Origin: Candidatus Parcubacteria bacterium
Lineage (GTDB): Bacteria; Patescibacteriota; Minisyncoccia; Minisyncoccales; JAGLPU01
DNA length: 64,000 nt
Direction of reading: 5' to 3'
Assembly: GCA_023137175.1 (NCBI GenBank)
Contig: JAGLPU010000006.1
Span: forward strand, 1-64,000
The position numbers and the translations under genes were made by a program. Under the pieces are notes generated by a model, which was given only the letters and a program-made list of their open reading frames with translations, had not been told where the DNA came from and searched no databases. Positions 32,648 to 42,441 of this stretch are shown here, piece after piece (within the stretch, counting starts at the first letter, position 1; each line of letters starts with the position of its first letter).

Positions 32648-32920
32648 TTAATATTTTACAATAAACCTTTTATAATTTTTAACTGCTTTTTCCCATTCTA
32701 CCTCAACTTTTGTCACTTTTGCAAGGGGTGGGCCAGAGTTGCACCATTTAACCAGCTTTTCTAAATCTTTAGCCGAACCAACGGCGACAATTTTGACTGA
32801 ACCAGCAGACTCGTTTTTAACCCAGCCGGTCAAGCCCAACTTTCTTGCCGTTTTAGCGGTCTCTAAACGGTAGAAAACACCTTGGACTTTCCCCTGCGCA
32901 ATGATAGTGCATTTGTGCAT
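32648..32920 (-). CDS. acyP: Acylphosphatase
   Basis: Hydrolyses acyl phosphates. A 90-aa protein with the motif GKVQGVFYR holding the catalytic Arg and GWVKN holding the catalytic Asn, then G-SVKIVAVGS. The usual GVGFR is here GVFYR. Length and motif spacing fit the family. It lies between ctpA and rplI in a minus-strand run. Confidence 0.92.
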   Translation of the reverse strand: MHKCTIIAQGKVQGVFYRLETAKTARKLGLTGWVKNESAGSVKIVAVGSAKDLEKLVKWCNSGPPLAKVTKVEVEWEKAVKNYKRFIVKY

Positions 32921-32941
32921 TATAGCAGTTCTTAGAAAAAT

Positions 32942-34135
32942 TTAAAGCTCCTTAAGTATTTCCATGGCTTTCTCTAATTGAGGGTCAATCCCTTCGTCAT
33001 AATCCTCAATGGTCATTTCAATTTCTATGTCCGGCGTCAAGCCGACTTCGCTGATAGAACTGCCATTAGGAGTAAGCCATCTGGCTACGGTAACTTTTAA
33101 TCCTGAACCGTCACCAAGGTCTTTAAACTCCTGGACCGATCCTTTGCCGAAAGAAGTTTCTCCAATAAGCTTAATTCCCCTATTGTCGCGCAATGCGCCA
33201 GCCATAATCTCTGAAGCGGAAGCTGAACCTTGGTTTATTAAAATAACTATTGGATAATCTAAAAATCTGCTGCTGCCACTCGCCTTGTATTCTTTTTGTT
33301 CTCCGTCTCCAAAATCTTCAATTGTTATAATCTCCCCTTTCTCTAAGAACCAACCGGTAATGTCTTGAGCCACTTGCAAATAGCCTCCCGGGTTATTGCG
33401 CAAATCCAGAACTATTTTCTCCGCCGGACTATCTAAAACTTCCCTGGCTATATTTTTAAAATCAACATTGGCTTCTTCTGAAAAATGGTAAAGCTTGATA
33501 TATGCGATATTATCCTCTTTCTCCTCCCATTTAAGCGAAGGAACTTTAATTACTCCCCTGATAACTTTAATTTCTTGTGTTTCAGCCCATCCGTCTCGAA
33601 AAATAGTAAGGATAACCTCTGTTCCTTTAACTCCCCTGATAAGCTTTACTGCTTCTTCAATGGATATATCCCTGGTGGAAGTATCATCTATCTTAACAAT
33701 CACATCGCCGGAACGAAATCCAGCTTTTTGCGCCGGAGTTCCCTCCAAAGGAGCAATAACAGTAAGCTGGTCGTCCCTTATCCCTATTTCCATGCCCACT
33801 CCTTCAAACACTCCTTTTACATCTTCTTTAAATATTTTAGCTTCTTCAGGAGGGAAGAAAGAGCTGTAAGGGTCGTCTAAGCTGTCCACCATCCCAGCAA
33901 CAGCCCCATAAACCATTTCTTGATAACCCAATTTTTCGGGATATTTTTTCTCAAGCAGCAGCCAAACATCCCAAAACAAAGAAAAGTCAACATCTTCCGG
34001 CTGGCCCAGCTCTTGGTTTTCAACTCCACCAACTAATAGAACCGAGTCTCTTGTGCTGCCAAGCATATAACCAAAAACAAAGGTTGTTATGATAGTGATT
34101 ATTACTATGAATGAAAGTAAGTTTTTATTTTGCAT
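32942..34135 (-). CDS. ctpA: C-terminal processing protease CtpA (S41)
   Basis: Exported serine protease with an N-terminal membrane anchor (residues 7-24). The domain order is an S41 N-terminal region with DDPYSSFF, a PDZ domain at about 107-185 (GVGMEIG, GFRSGDVIVKID), and the catalytic domain with LDLRNNPGGYL, the Ser in GSASASE (303-309) and the Lys in SFGKGSVQ (near 331). It lies 21 bases before the acylphosphatase start. Confidence 0.95.
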   Translation of the reverse strand: MQNKNLLSFIVIITIITTFVFGYMLGSTRDSVLLVGGVENQELGQPEDVDFSLFWDVWLLLEKKYPEKLGYQEMVYGAVAGMVDSLDDPYSSFFPPEEAKIFKEDVKGVFEGVGMEIGIRDDQLTVIAPLEGTPAQKAGFRSGDVIVKIDDTSTRDISIEEAVKLIRGVKGTEVILTIFRDGWAETQEIKVIRGVIKVPSLKWEEKEDNIAYIKLYHFSEEANVDFKNIAREVLDSPAEKIVLDLRNNPGGYLQVAQDITGWFLEKGEIITIEDFGDGEQKEYKASGSSRFLDYPIVILINQGSASASEIMAGALRDNRGIKLIGETSFGKGSVQEFKDLGDGSGLKVTVARWLTPNGSSISEVGLTPDIEIEMTIEDYDEGIDPQLEKAMEILKEL

Positions 34136-34238
34136 ATATATCTTATTAACAAACTTCTAATAAAAAACCTATAACTCCTGTTATGAATTATACACTATAT
34201 TGATTTTGAACACAAAAGGGGACCTCATTGTAAACAAA

Positions 34239-34269
34239 AAAGTGACAGAGGCCGGGCCTCTGTCACTTT
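34239..34269 (-). repeat. Terminator hairpin repeat, copy 1 (after hicA)
   Basis: AAAGTGACAGAGGCC, one G, GGCCTCTGTCACTTT: a 15-bp perfect stem with T-tract on the minus strand. It is nearly identical to the hairpin at 34845-34875; the pair flanks hicBA in direct orientation. Confidence 0.8.
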
Positions 34270-34301
34270 CTCCGTATATTAAAAAATACTTCTCTTAATC
34301 T

Positions 34302-34535
34302 TTATTTCTTTTTCATTGCTTTTTCAAATTCTTTTCTATCAATGCCAGCTTCTCTCAAAATACTGGCTAGTGTTCCTTTTGGTAAATCTTTTTTATGAAA
34401 CGGGGCAACTGCTCTCTTTTTGTTTTTTGGATTATAGAAAATAAAATGGCTTCCCGTGGTATGATCCAGTTCAAAGCCAAAATATTTTAAGATTTTAATT
34501 AATTTTTTGGAAGTGAGCGAAGATAGCTTAGGCAT
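34302..34535 (-). CDS. hicA: HicA-family mRNA interferase toxin
   Basis: A 77-aa toxin with a double-stranded-RNA-binding-like fold: LTSKKLIKILKYFGFELDH, the catalytic His in TTGSHFIF (residue 30), then APFHKKDLPKGTLASILREAGI. Length and motifs are typical. It lies 3 bases after the hicB stop, so the operon order is antitoxin first, the reverse of many hicAB loci. Confidence 0.92.
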   Translation of the reverse strand: MPKLSSLTSKKLIKILKYFGFELDHTTGSHFIFYNPKNKKRAVAPFHKKDLPKGTLASILREAGIDRKEFEKAMKKK

Positions 34536-34538
34536 AAA

Positions 34539-34784
34539 TTAAGCGCAAACAGGATTTTTTTTAATCTCTATTGAAGTAAAAAAGCTTTCCTCATCAGTTG
34601 GAATCGGTTCTTTGTGTTTTTTCAAACTAATAATATAACCTTTAATCGCATCAGTAGCCATCTTTTTAGCTTCTCCCAAATCCTTTCCATAGGTAACGCA
34701 ACCAGAAAGACTTGGAACAATTACCGTAAATCCACCTTCTGGCTCTGGACGAAAAATTACATTATAGCGAAATATCTTCTTCAT
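34539..34784 (-). CDS. hicB: HicB-family antitoxin
   Basis: An 81-aa HicB with the partial RNase H-like fold: YNVIFRPEPEGGFTVIVPSLSGCVTYGKDLGEAKKMATDAIKGYI, the standard HicB core. The C-terminus is short and shows no separate HTH or ribbon-helix-helix DNA-binding domain. It is upstream of hicA in a two-gene unit inserted between two copies of one terminator hairpin, next to tRNA-Lys. Confidence 0.92.
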   Translation of the reverse strand: MKKIFRYNVIFRPEPEGGFTVIVPSLSGCVTYGKDLGEAKKMATDAIKGYIISLKKHKEPIPTDEESFFTSIEIKKNPVCA

Positions 34785-34844
34785 ACCTTTAATTTAATTG
34801 ATTTTTGAATTACTGTCAAACAATATAGCCGCATTGCAAATAAA

Positions 34845-34875
34845 AAAGTGACAGAGGCCCAGCCTCTGTCACTTT
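34845..34875 (-). repeat. Terminator hairpin repeat, copy 2 (after tRNA-Lys)
   Basis: AAAGTGACAGAGGC (34845-34858), CCA, GCCTCTGTCACTTT (34862-34875), with a T-tract on the minus strand. It differs from copy 1 only at the centre. It is the likely original terminator of the dnaJ/tRNA transcript. Confidence 0.8.
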
Positions 34876-34884
34876 CATATTATG

Positions 34885-34958
34885 TGCGTCCAGTAGGAAT
34901 CGAACCTACAACCATCACCTTAAAAGGGTGCTGCTCTGCCTGGTTGAGCTATGGACGC
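34885..34958 (-). tRNA. tRNA-Lys (anticodon UUU)
   Basis: A 74-nt cloverleaf: acceptor GCGTCCA/TGGACGC, D arm GCTC...GAGC, anticodon loop CTTTTAA (UUU at 34-36), T arm GTAGG-TTCGAAT-CCTAC, discriminator A. The 27-43 pair in the anticodon stem is G-A. CCA is not encoded. It lies 17 bases past the dnaJ stop and before a terminator. Confidence 0.95.
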
Positions 34959-34974
34959 AAGAGCCGCTAAGCGG

Positions 34975-36066
34975 CTATAGTCCTTGTTTTTTTAACTTTT
35001 CTAAAAGTTCCTTCTGTTCTTTTGTTAATTTCTTCGGTGTTTCAACGGCTAATTCAATATACATGTCTCCTCTTCCAAAACCGGAAAAATGAGGAACGCC
35101 TCTGCGAGAAATCCGCATGATCTTTCCCGATTCAGTCCCTTCCGGAATTTTAAGATTAACCCTATCTCCTTCCAAAGTCAATACTTCAAGATTGCCTCCC
35201 AAAACAGCCGTGGAAAAATGAATCGGCATTACGGTATATAGATGATCGCCTTCTCTTTTGAATACAGAATGCTGTTTGACAAGAACTCTGGCATATAGGT
35301 CTCCCGGTTCTCCTCCCCTTCTGCCGGCTTCCCCTTTGCCGGAAACTCTTAACACCTGATTAGTGTCCACTCCGGCCGGAATAACTATTTTGAATTTCTC
35401 TTCTTTTTTAAACCTTCCTTCCCCTTTGCAGACATTGCAAGGCTTTTCAGGCTTTGTTCCTTCTCCGCCACATTCCGGACAAACAATATAGCGGGCGACT
35501 TGTCCAAAAATCGTTCTCTTTATCTGCTGCACCTCTCCTGTCCCCCTACAAGAAAAACATTCTTTTACTTTAGTGCCAGGCTCAGCCCCTGTCCCTTGGC
35601 AACGAGAACAAGCAATCAGTCTGTATAAGGATATTTCTTTTTCTTGTTTGGCTAAAACATCTTTCAGGGAAATTTCTATATCAATCTCTATGTCTTTCCC
35701 TCTCCTGACATCCTTTTTCTTATGTCCCCCGCCAAAACCGAAAATCTCTCCAAACATATCTCCCAAATTATCAAATTCTGTTTCTTCTCCACTGAATTTG
35801 TCTCTCATCGCTTCAAAGTCAAAACCAAAACCGGCAGAACCGGCGCCAGGGCCTGCTCCACCCTCAAAAACCCGGCCGAATTGGTCATACTGCGCCTTTT
35901 TCTCTTTATTGGAAAGAGTTTGGTAGGCTTCATTAATTTCTTTGAATTTCTGTTCGTCCCCTCCTTTGTCAGGATGATATTTATGGGCCAGCTTGCGGTA
36001 TGCCTTTTTGATCTCTTCCACGGAAGCGCTTTTAGTAACGCCTAAAATTTGATAATAGTCTTTCAT
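34975..36066 (-). CDS. dnaJ: Chaperone DnaJ
   Basis: Hsp40 co-chaperone that stimulates DnaK. The 363-aa protein has the J domain with HPD ([12 protein letters not shown]), a Gly/Phe-rich linker, four zinc-binding repeats ([32 protein letters not shown]) and the C-terminal substrate-binding domains. It lies 19 bases downstream of dnaK. Confidence 0.97.
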   Translation of the reverse strand: MKDYYQILGVTKSASVEEIKKAYRKLAHKYHPDKGGDEQKFKEINEAYQTLSNKEKKAQYDQFGRVFEGGAGPGAGSAGFGFDFEAMRDKFSGEETEFDNLGDMFGEIFGFGGGHKKKDVRRGKDIEIDIEISLKDVLAKQEKEISLYRLIACSRCQGTGAEPGTKVKECFSCRGTGEVQQIKRTIFGQVARYIVCPECGGEGTKPEKPCNVCKGEGRFKKEEKFKIVIPAGVDTNQVLRVSGKGEAGRRGGEPGDLYARVLVKQHSVFKREGDHLYTVMPIHFSTAVLGGNLEVLTLEGDRVNLKIPEGTESGKIMRISRRGVPHFSGFGRGDMYIELAVETPKKLTKEQKELLEKLKKQGL

Positions 36067-36085
36067 ATATTATGAGATAATTGCA

Positions 36086-38008
36086 TTATTTTTGCTCTTT
36101 GCCTTCTTCTTTATTTTCTTCTTCAGGTTTTTGCTCTTTACCTTCTTCCTCTTTAGAGTCTTCCTCCTGAGGCTTGCCTTCTTCAGCAGCCGGTTTCTGT
36201 TCCTGAGCTTGTTTGTACAAATCAGCTCCGACTTTCTGAATCGCCTCGGACAACTCAGTTGTTTTAGTCTTTATCTCTTCTATATTATCGCCTTCTTTGC
36301 TTTTTTTCAAGTCTTCAATTTTCTGCTCTATTTCTTTTTTAATATCTTCAGCTATTTTGTCTCCGGATTCTTTAATGGTCTTTTCGCAACTGTTGATCAA
36401 TGAATCAGCATTATTTTTTGTTTCTATCGCTTCTTTTTTCTTTTTATCCTCTTCAGCGTGAACCTCGGCATCTTTTTTCATCTTTTCTATTTCTTCTTCG
36501 GAAACACCGGCAGAGCTTTCAATTCTTACTGACTGCGATTTGCCAGTAGCTTTATCTTTGGCCGAAACCTCAAGAATACCATTGGCGTCAATGTCAAAAG
36601 AAACCTCAATCTGAGGAATTCCACGGCCTGACGGAGGAAGACCATCCAGCATAAACCTGCCTAAGGTCTTATTATCAGCGGCCATTGGCCTTTCTCCCTG
36701 TAAAACATGTATTTCCACTGAAGGCTGATTGTCAGCGGCAGTAGAAAACACCTGAGTCTTGTTAGTCGGAATAGTGGTATTTTTTGCAATTAATGGAGTA
36801 GCTACTCCTCCCAATGTCTCAATGCCCAAAGAAAGAGGATTAACATCCAGAAGTAAAATATCTTTCACATCTCCCTGCAGGATTCCAGCCTGCACGGCAG
36901 CGCCAATGGCAACCACTTCGTCAGGATTAATTTCTTTGTTTGGCTCTTTGCCGAAAAGATTCTTAATCTCTTCCTGAATCTTAGGCATTCTCGTTTGTCC
37001 GCCGACTAAAACTATTTCTTCTATGTCTTTAACTCCATAATCCGCATCTTTCAAAACCTTTTTTATCAGTTCCATAGACCTGTCAATATATTCGCCCACC
37101 AGCTTCTCAAATTCAGCGCGAGTCATTTTGTAGTAAAGATGCTTTGGTCCGGCAGAATCAGAAGTAATAAAAGGAAGATTGATCTCCGCTTCCAAAGTAG
37201 TGGACAATTCAATCTTAGCCCGTTCAGCCACTTCTTTTAAGCGCTGTAAAGCCAAATTATCTTTGGACAGATCAATGCCGTTGTCTTTATTGAATTTTTC
37301 AACCAGCCAATCAATGATTTTTTGGTCAAAATCGTCTCCTCCCAAATGAGTGTCTCCGCCAGTGGATTTTACTTCTATGGTGTCTCCACTGACATCAAGC
37401 ACGGAAACATCAAATGTTCCTCCTCCAAAATCGTAAACCACGATCTGTTGGTCTTTCTTTTTAGACATTCCGTATGCCAATGCGGCGGCTGTCGGTTCAT
37501 TGATAACCCTTTTTACTTTAAAACCGGCTATTTCTCCGGCTACTTTAGTCGCTTTTCTCTGAGAGTCGTCAAAGTAGGCGGGACAAGTAATAATGGCTTC
37601 GTCAAACTTCTCAGCCATTTTTTCTTCAGCATCTTGTTTTAATTTCTGCAGAATCATGGCTGAAACCTCCGGAGATTTATACCATTTATCTCCCATCTTC
37701 ACTTCTATGCCTCCATCTGCGGCCTCTTTTATCTCATAAGGCAACAGCTTCCTGTCTTTTTGCACTTCAGCATCGGAAAACCGTCTGCCGATAAATCTTT
37801 TCACGGAGAAGATAGTATTCTCGGGGTTGGTAACCTGTTGTCTCTTGGCCAACACTCCCACCAGCCTTTCATTATTTTTGGTCATAGCAACCACTGAAGG
37901 AGTTGTTCTGTCTCCTTCTTTGTTTTCGATTATCTTTGGTTCGCCGTTCTCAATCACTGCCATGGCGGAAAAAGTTGTGCCTAAATCAATACCTAAAATT
38001 TTTGACAT
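36086..38008 (-). CDS. dnaK: Chaperone DnaK (Hsp70)
   Basis: From the ATG at 38008 ([18 protein letters not shown]) it has 640 aa, normal for DnaK; an earlier in-frame Met would add 12 unlikely residues. Nucleotide-binding motifs include [25 protein letters not shown] and LVGGQTRMP. The substrate-binding domain has [13 protein letters not shown], and the C-terminal lid ends in a long Glu/Lys/Pro tail rather than EEVD. Order grpE-DUF3467-dnaK-dnaJ. No CIRCE element was seen upstream of grpE. Confidence 0.97.
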   Translation of the reverse strand: MSKILGIDLGTTFSAMAVIENGEPKIIENKEGDRTTPSVVAMTKNNERLVGVLAKRQQVTNPENTIFSVKRFIGRRFSDAEVQKDRKLLPYEIKEAADGGIEVKMGDKWYKSPEVSAMILQKLKQDAEEKMAEKFDEAIITCPAYFDDSQRKATKVAGEIAGFKVKRVINEPTAAALAYGMSKKKDQQIVVYDFGGGTFDVSVLDVSGDTIEVKSTGGDTHLGGDDFDQKIIDWLVEKFNKDNGIDLSKDNLALQRLKEVAERAKIELSTTLEAEINLPFITSDSAGPKHLYYKMTRAEFEKLVGEYIDRSMELIKKVLKDADYGVKDIEEIVLVGGQTRMPKIQEEIKNLFGKEPNKEINPDEVVAIGAAVQAGILQGDVKDILLLDVNPLSLGIETLGGVATPLIAKNTTIPTNKTQVFSTAADNQPSVEIHVLQGERPMAADNKTLGRFMLDGLPPSGRGIPQIEVSFDIDANGILEVSAKDKATGKSQSVRIESSAGVSEEEIEKMKKDAEVHAEEDKKKKEAIETKNNADSLINSCEKTIKESGDKIAEDIKKEIEQKIEDLKKSKEGDNIEEIKTKTTELSEAIQKVGADLYKQAQEQKPAAEEGKPQEEDSKEEEGKEQKPEEENKEEGKEQK

Positions 38009-38095
38009 ATTATTTGAAACATAAGACCCAAAAACAAAAAACATAAATCATTCAGGTTTTTTGCTCAAGTCCTGCTCTTAATTAATTTGGAATTA

Positions 38096-38386
38096 TTATT
38101 TGGTGTCCGGATTAAAACCGATTGCCGGTTCAATGGATTTTGACTCACCCACGCTGCCAAACTTTTCTTCGTATTTGGCCAAGTTCTCCTGCAATGCCTT
38201 GATCAGTTTCTTTAAATGGCGGGGGCTCAGAACTACTCGGGAAGCTAAAACTCCCTGCGGCGGGGAAACAAGAAAGAAATCTAAAATAAACTCCTCTTGA
38301 GTGTGAATCACTTGCATTAAGTTGGAATAAGCGCCTTTTAAATCTTCGTCTTTAACTTTGATTTGTAATTGTTTTTGTTCAGTCAT
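38096..38386 (-). CDS. DUF3467 protein
   Basis: A 96-aa protein with the DUF3467 pattern: AYSNLMQVIHTQEEFILDFFLVSPPQGVLASRVVLSPRHLKKLIKALQENLAKYEEKFG. The function of this family is not known to me. It overlaps grpE by 4 bases and precedes dnaK, so it belongs to the chaperone operon. Confidence 0.85.
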   Translation of the reverse strand: MTEQKQLQIKVKDEDLKGAYSNLMQVIHTQEEFILDFFLVSPPQGVLASRVVLSPRHLKKLIKALQENLAKYEEKFGSVGESKSIEPAIGFNPDTK

Positions 38387-38847
38387 ATTGATACTTTAAC
38401 CTTGGCCGGACGAATAACTTTGCCGTCCAATATATACCCCTTCTGGACTTCTTCAACCACTGTGCCGCTTTCTTCTTCTGCTTTCACTTCTTCGATCACT
38501 TCGCAGAAATTAGGGTCAAATTGGCTGTTTAGCGCTGTTATTTCCTCCAAACCTTGGCTCTTTAAATAATTTTTTAATTGAATTTTAATCTTTAATAATC
38601 CGTCAACATTGGGATCTTTTTTCAAGTCTTCCGGCATGATCTTTTCCGCTAAAGCGAAATTGTCCAATATCAGCAGATCATTCAAAACCATTTCTTCCTG
38701 CTTGTATTTGAGAATCTCGTTGATCCGGGCTGATTCTTCCTTCTTATAGTTCATGAAATCAGCTTTCGCTCTTTGCCAGCCGGCCAGATATTCGTCTCTT
38801 TGTTTTTCGCATTCTTTTAGTTTGTCCTGCTTTTTTTCTTTCTTCAT
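38383..38847 (-). CDS. grpE: Nucleotide exchange factor GrpE
   Basis: Exchanges ADP on DnaK. The 154-aa protein has the N-terminal long helix with RDEYLAGWQRAKADFMNYKKE, the four-helix-bundle part, and the C-terminal beta domain ending VEEVQKGYILDGKVIRPAKVKVS. Slightly short for the family. It is the first gene of the minus-strand heat-shock operon and divergent from corA. Confidence 0.94.
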   Translation of the reverse strand: MKKEKKQDKLKECEKQRDEYLAGWQRAKADFMNYKKEESARINEILKYKQEEMVLNDLLILDNFALAEKIMPEDLKKDPNVDGLLKIKIQLKNYLKSQGLEEITALNSQFDPNFCEVIEEVKAEEESGTVVEEVQKGYILDGKVIRPAKVKVSI

Positions 38848-38947
38848 GATAAGATTATTATAACAAATAAAAAGTAATAGTCAACCTAATTTAATTATCC
38901 CCAATCAGGCTGTTTAAAATTTTTGCCGACTATGATAATATAACAAT

Positions 38948-39862
38948 ATGCACAGAATTATCAAGGGGCCAAAGGTGACTTGGGTAGATATCTATAACCC
39001 GAACAAAGACGATATTAAATATTTAAAAAGGGAATTTAATTTTCATCCTTTGGTTTTGGGCGAATTAATCCCCATGGGCTACAGGCCTAAAGTGGAACGG
39101 CACACAGATTATCTTTTTATGATATTGCATTACCCTATTTTCAGCAAAGAAAAAAGGCAGACCAAGCCAAGGGAGCTGGATATTATTGTTTGCAAGAATG
39201 TAATAATTACCAGCCATTACCAGTCTATCCTTCCTTTGAAGAGCTTATTTGACACCTGCAACCTTTACGAAGATTCAAGAAAAACATATATGTCTGAAGA
39301 CGCCGGCCAATTCCTTTTCTACATTCTGAACGCTTTTTGGGAAAATTGTTTGGTGAAACTGAACAGTATTAATAAGCGGCTGACCAGTATAGAAAAAGAA
39401 ATCTTCCGGGGCAAGGAAAAGGAAATGGTTTTGGAAATATCTTTGGTAAAAACGGATATTATAAACTTCTGGAGGATCATTGAACCGCAAAAAGAAACTT
39501 TGGAATCTCTTTCCAATGAAGGAACAAAATTCTTTGGCCACAAGTCTTCCGCTTATTTCTACGATGTTTTAGGAACTTTCGGACAAACCTGGAACAGTAT
39601 CAAGGCCTACAAGGAAACTATTTTGGCTTTGGAAGACACCAACCAGTCTCTGTTGTCCAGTAAGATCAATGAAATAATGAAAGTGCTTACCACCTTTTCG
39701 GTAATTTTTCTGCCGCTGACTCTTATGGCTTCCATGTGGGGAATGAACTTCGGTAAAATGCCTTTTATAAATTCCGAGAGCGGATTTTATCTAATTACAG
39801 CCATAATGGGTCTTGTCTTAGGACTAATGCTGATTTATTTCCGTAAAAGAAACTGGCTATAA
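38948..39862 (+). CDS. corA: CorA-type Mg2+ transporter
   Basis: Pentameric magnesium/cobalt channel. The 304-aa protein has a cytoplasmic N-terminal domain with long helices and two C-terminal transmembrane segments. The GMN signature is in SMWGMNFGKMP after the first segment, and the C-terminus is basic (YFRKRNWL). Its stop overlaps the start of the glycosyltransferase gene (TAATG). Confidence 0.93.
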   Translation: MHRIIKGPKVTWVDIYNPNKDDIKYLKREFNFHPLVLGELIPMGYRPKVERHTDYLFMILHYPIFSKEKRQTKPRELDIIVCKNVIITSHYQSILPLKSLFDTCNLYEDSRKTYMSEDAGQFLFYILNAFWENCLVKLNSINKRLTSIEKEIFRGKEKEMVLEISLVKTDIINFWRIIEPQKETLESLSNEGTKFFGHKSSAYFYDVLGTFGQTWNSIKAYKETILALEDTNQSLLSSKINEIMKVLTTFSVIFLPLTLMASMWGMNFGKMPFINSESGFYLITAIMGLVLGLMLIYFRKRNWL

Positions 39863-41577
39863 TGTCTAATCGTTTAACTAATCTCTTAGCTGTCGTTCTA
39901 CTGGCATTCATGTTTTTGCTGGCTGTTTTTAGCATGAAAGATGATGCTGTCACTTATGACGAAGCAGCCCATCTGCCTGCCGGATACTCCTATTTAACCC
40001 AAAAAGATATGCGGCTGAATCCGGAACATCCGCCGTTGATAAAAGATCTGTCAGCCCTTCCCCTTCTGTTTATAAAAGACATTAATTTCCCGTCTGATAT
40101 TGATGCCTGGCAAAAAGATGCCAACGGACAATGGGTTTTCGGCAGCCACTTCCTTCACCAAAGCAGCAACCCCACAGATAAAATGATCTTTTGGGGAAGA
40201 ATACCAATAGTTCTACTACTGATGCTGTTGGGCTTTTACATCTTTAAATGGGCCAGAGAACTGGCAGGAAACAAGGGCGGACTCTTGGCTTTATTCTTAT
40301 TCAGCTTTTCTCCCACTTTCTTGGCTCACGGCAGATTGGTGACAACTGACACTGGAGCCGCCATGGCTTTTTTCATTGCCACTTATTATTTCGTAAAATC
40401 TCTGCAAAGACCAACTAAAAGAAACATTGTTATCGCCGGAATCTTTTTCGGACTGGCGCAGCTCTGCAAATTCTCTTTGGTTCTACTTCTTCCCCTCTTT
40501 GGCATCCTCCTTCTTATTTGGGCAGGAGCCAATTCCAAAAACTTCAAAATCTTTTCTCAAAGATCAATCTTCAGCATCGGACGCACTGTCTTAGTCGGCC
40601 TTATCGGCCTAACATTGGTCTGGTCGGTTTATCAATATCATGTCTGGGGCTATCCTCCGGAAAAGCAAGTTCAGGACACCAGAGTCTTGCTTGAATCGCA
40701 TCCTTTGCAAGACGTGGCCTGGGCCGCAGATAAACCGATATTGAGGCCAATGGCTCAATACCTGTTGGGAGCGATAATGGTTTTCCAAAGGGCATCCGGA
40801 GGGCACACCACCTTTTTTCTAGGCGAAATTTCCGATGAGGGCTGGAAAAACTACTTCCCTATTGTTTATGCTATTAAAGTGCCGCTGGCTTTTCATATTC
40901 TGACCCTGATCGCCCTTTTAAGCGTTACCTTATCAATCAGGAGGGGCAGCCTCCAAAAAACAAAAGAGTGGGTGAAAGCCCACTTCCCGGAACTATCAAT
41001 GCTTATCTTTATCGCTATTTATTGGGCAACGAGCTTAAGCAGCAACCTTAATATAGGGGTGCGCCATTTATTGCCAACTTTCCCGTTTGTTATAGTGCTT
41101 GTTTCGGTGGTGATCGCTAAACTGACAAAAAACATTTATGCCAACTTTGCTTTAGCAGGCCTTATTATTTGGCAGGCAGTTTCAGTGGTCTCTGTATATC
41201 CGCACTTCCTCGCTTATTTCAACGAATCAGTCGGCGGACCGGACAAAGGATACCTTTACACTGTTGACTCCAATCTGGACTGGGGACAGGATTTAAGAAG
41301 ACTAGTACAATGGACTGACGACAAAGAAATCAATCAAATCCATCTTGACTATTTTGGCGGCAGTGACGCTAAATATTATTTAAAAGATAAATACAACCCT
41401 TGGTGGGCTTCGCGTAATCCCGAGGAATTACCTCCTAATAGTTATCTGGCAGTCTCAGCCACTCTTTTGCAGGGTGGACACGGCTCCACTCCGAAGAACA
41501 GCGGCTATCTCTGGCTTGACCAATACGAGCCAGTGACAAAGATAGGCTACTCAATCTTCGTTTACTATATTGAGTAG
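39862..41577 (+). CDS. GT39/PMT-like membrane glycosyltransferase
   Basis: A 571-aa polytopic protein. The first extracytoplasmic loop reads DDAVTYDEAAHLPAGYSYL, then DMRLNPEHPPLIKDLSALP, with the acidic YDE and NPEHPP features of the ArnT/PMT (GT-C) superfamily that use polyprenyl-phosphate sugars. About eleven transmembrane stretches are visible, and a C-terminal exported part includes SNLDWGQDLRRLVQWT. The acceptor (protein, glycan or lipid) is unknown. It is coupled to corA by a 1-base overlap. Confidence 0.82.
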   Translation: MSNRLTNLLAVVLLAFMFLLAVFSMKDDAVTYDEAAHLPAGYSYLTQKDMRLNPEHPPLIKDLSALPLLFIKDINFPSDIDAWQKDANGQWVFGSHFLHQSSNPTDKMIFWGRIPIVLLLMLLGFYIFKWARELAGNKGGLLALFLFSFSPTFLAHGRLVTTDTGAAMAFFIATYYFVKSLQRPTKRNIVIAGIFFGLAQLCKFSLVLLLPLFGILLLIWAGANSKNFKIFSQRSIFSIGRTVLVGLIGLTLVWSVYQYHVWGYPPEKQVQDTRVLLESHPLQDVAWAADKPILRPMAQYLLGAIMVFQRASGGHTTFFLGEISDEGWKNYFPIVYAIKVPLAFHILTLIALLSVTLSIRRGSLQKTKEWVKAHFPELSMLIFIAIYWATSLSSNLNIGVRHLLPTFPFVIVLVSVVIAKLTKNIYANFALAGLIIWQAVSVVSVYPHFLAYFNESVGGPDKGYLYTVDSNLDWGQDLRRLVQWTDDKEINQIHLDYFGGSDAKYYLKDKYNPWWASRNPEELPPNSYLAVSATLLQGGHGSTPKNSGYLWLDQYEPVTKIGYSIFVYYIE

Positions 41578-41663
41578 TAATAAAAAACAGTATTTTGGCA
41601 ATTTTGAAATATTTTTATTCTTACTGTTTGGCTCTGTATATAAGCGACATTAGAACCGCAATT

Positions 41664-41692
41664 TAAAAAAAGAAGTCAGGGTTTTAGCCTGA
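41664..41692 (-). terminator. Terminator of the 221-aa protein gene
   Basis: On the minus strand GTCAGG, a 7-base loop, CCTGAC, then CTTCTTTTTTT. Confidence 0.7.
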
Positions 41693-41696
41693 CAAA

Positions 41697-42362
41697 TTAT
41701 TTCTTTTTGTTTTTGGTTTTCTTAGTTTCTATAAGAGCTTTTCGTTTTTTGTTTATGCTCTTCCAAGTAGAAGTCCGTCTCAGTCCCAAATCTTTGGCTC
41801 GCTTCACGCGAAGCGTGTCAATGATTTTATATACATACGGCTTCTCTGGTAACCCAAGTTTTTTTGCTATGATCTGCCAGTTGGATTCCTCAGGCAATTC
41901 AAGTTCCTTAGCAATAACCGCACGGATTGCATCCATTATCTGTTCCGGACCTACTGCTAAATGACCAGGGTCAAGCTTAAGAGTTTTTTGTACTTCTGAC
42001 CAATCCACTTGCGAGTCCAAATGCAGCACTCCAGCATACCTATTCTTGGTGCGGAGACTCCAGTCTCGCACGCTCGTCATCTCGCCTGATATATCTGCAG
42101 CTTCTTCTTCTGAGTCTTTCCTTCTTCTCATTTCCTGATTTAGTATTCTACTAATATCAAGAAGCACATTATTATTTAGAAAGCTAAGACGCTTTGCAAT
42201 CTTTTCTGCGGTAAGTTTCTGTTTTTCTAAGCGAACGCCAGACTCCATTTTTCTCTCCTTTCCCTCAGTTTCTTTGCTGATTACTATGACTAGACTTTTT
42301 GGGTAGCCAGTGTATCCTCCTGCTTCAGCCACATTTTCATCACGACAAACAATTATCTTCAT
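41697..42362 (-). CDS. Hypothetical protein, probable DNA-binding helical repeats
   Basis: A 221-aa, highly charged protein. After a short N-terminal part (MKIIVCRDENVAEAGGYTGY) come helical segments, and the last 90 residues hold repeated HTH-like pieces: NWQIIAKKLGLPEKPYVYKI and TWKSINKKRKALIETKK, with a lysine-rich end. I do not recognise a family. It is expressed from a consensus promoter with an overlapping palindrome and has a strong Shine-Dalgarno (AGAGGTG), so it may autoregulate. Confidence 0.65.
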   Translation of the reverse strand: MKIIVCRDENVAEAGGYTGYPKSLVIVISKETEGKERKMESGVRLEKQKLTAEKIAKRLSFLNNNVLLDISRILNQEMRRRKDSEEEAADISGEMTSVRDWSLRTKNRYAGVLHLDSQVDWSEVQKTLKLDPGHLAVGPEQIMDAIRAVIAKELELPEESNWQIIAKKLGLPEKPYVYKIIDTLRVKRAKDLGLRRTSTWKSINKKRKALIETKKTKNKKK

Positions 42363-42441
42363 TCTAAAACACCTCTTTTTTATATTTTTCGATCATCAAT
42401 AAACTATTATGCTAAAAATCTTTGGCATCTTATTAACGAAC

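Noticed and set aside
38848-38947. CIRCE/HrcA operator upstream of grpE
   Set aside because: No TTAGCACTC-N9-GAGTGCTAA-like repeat was found in the divergent region.
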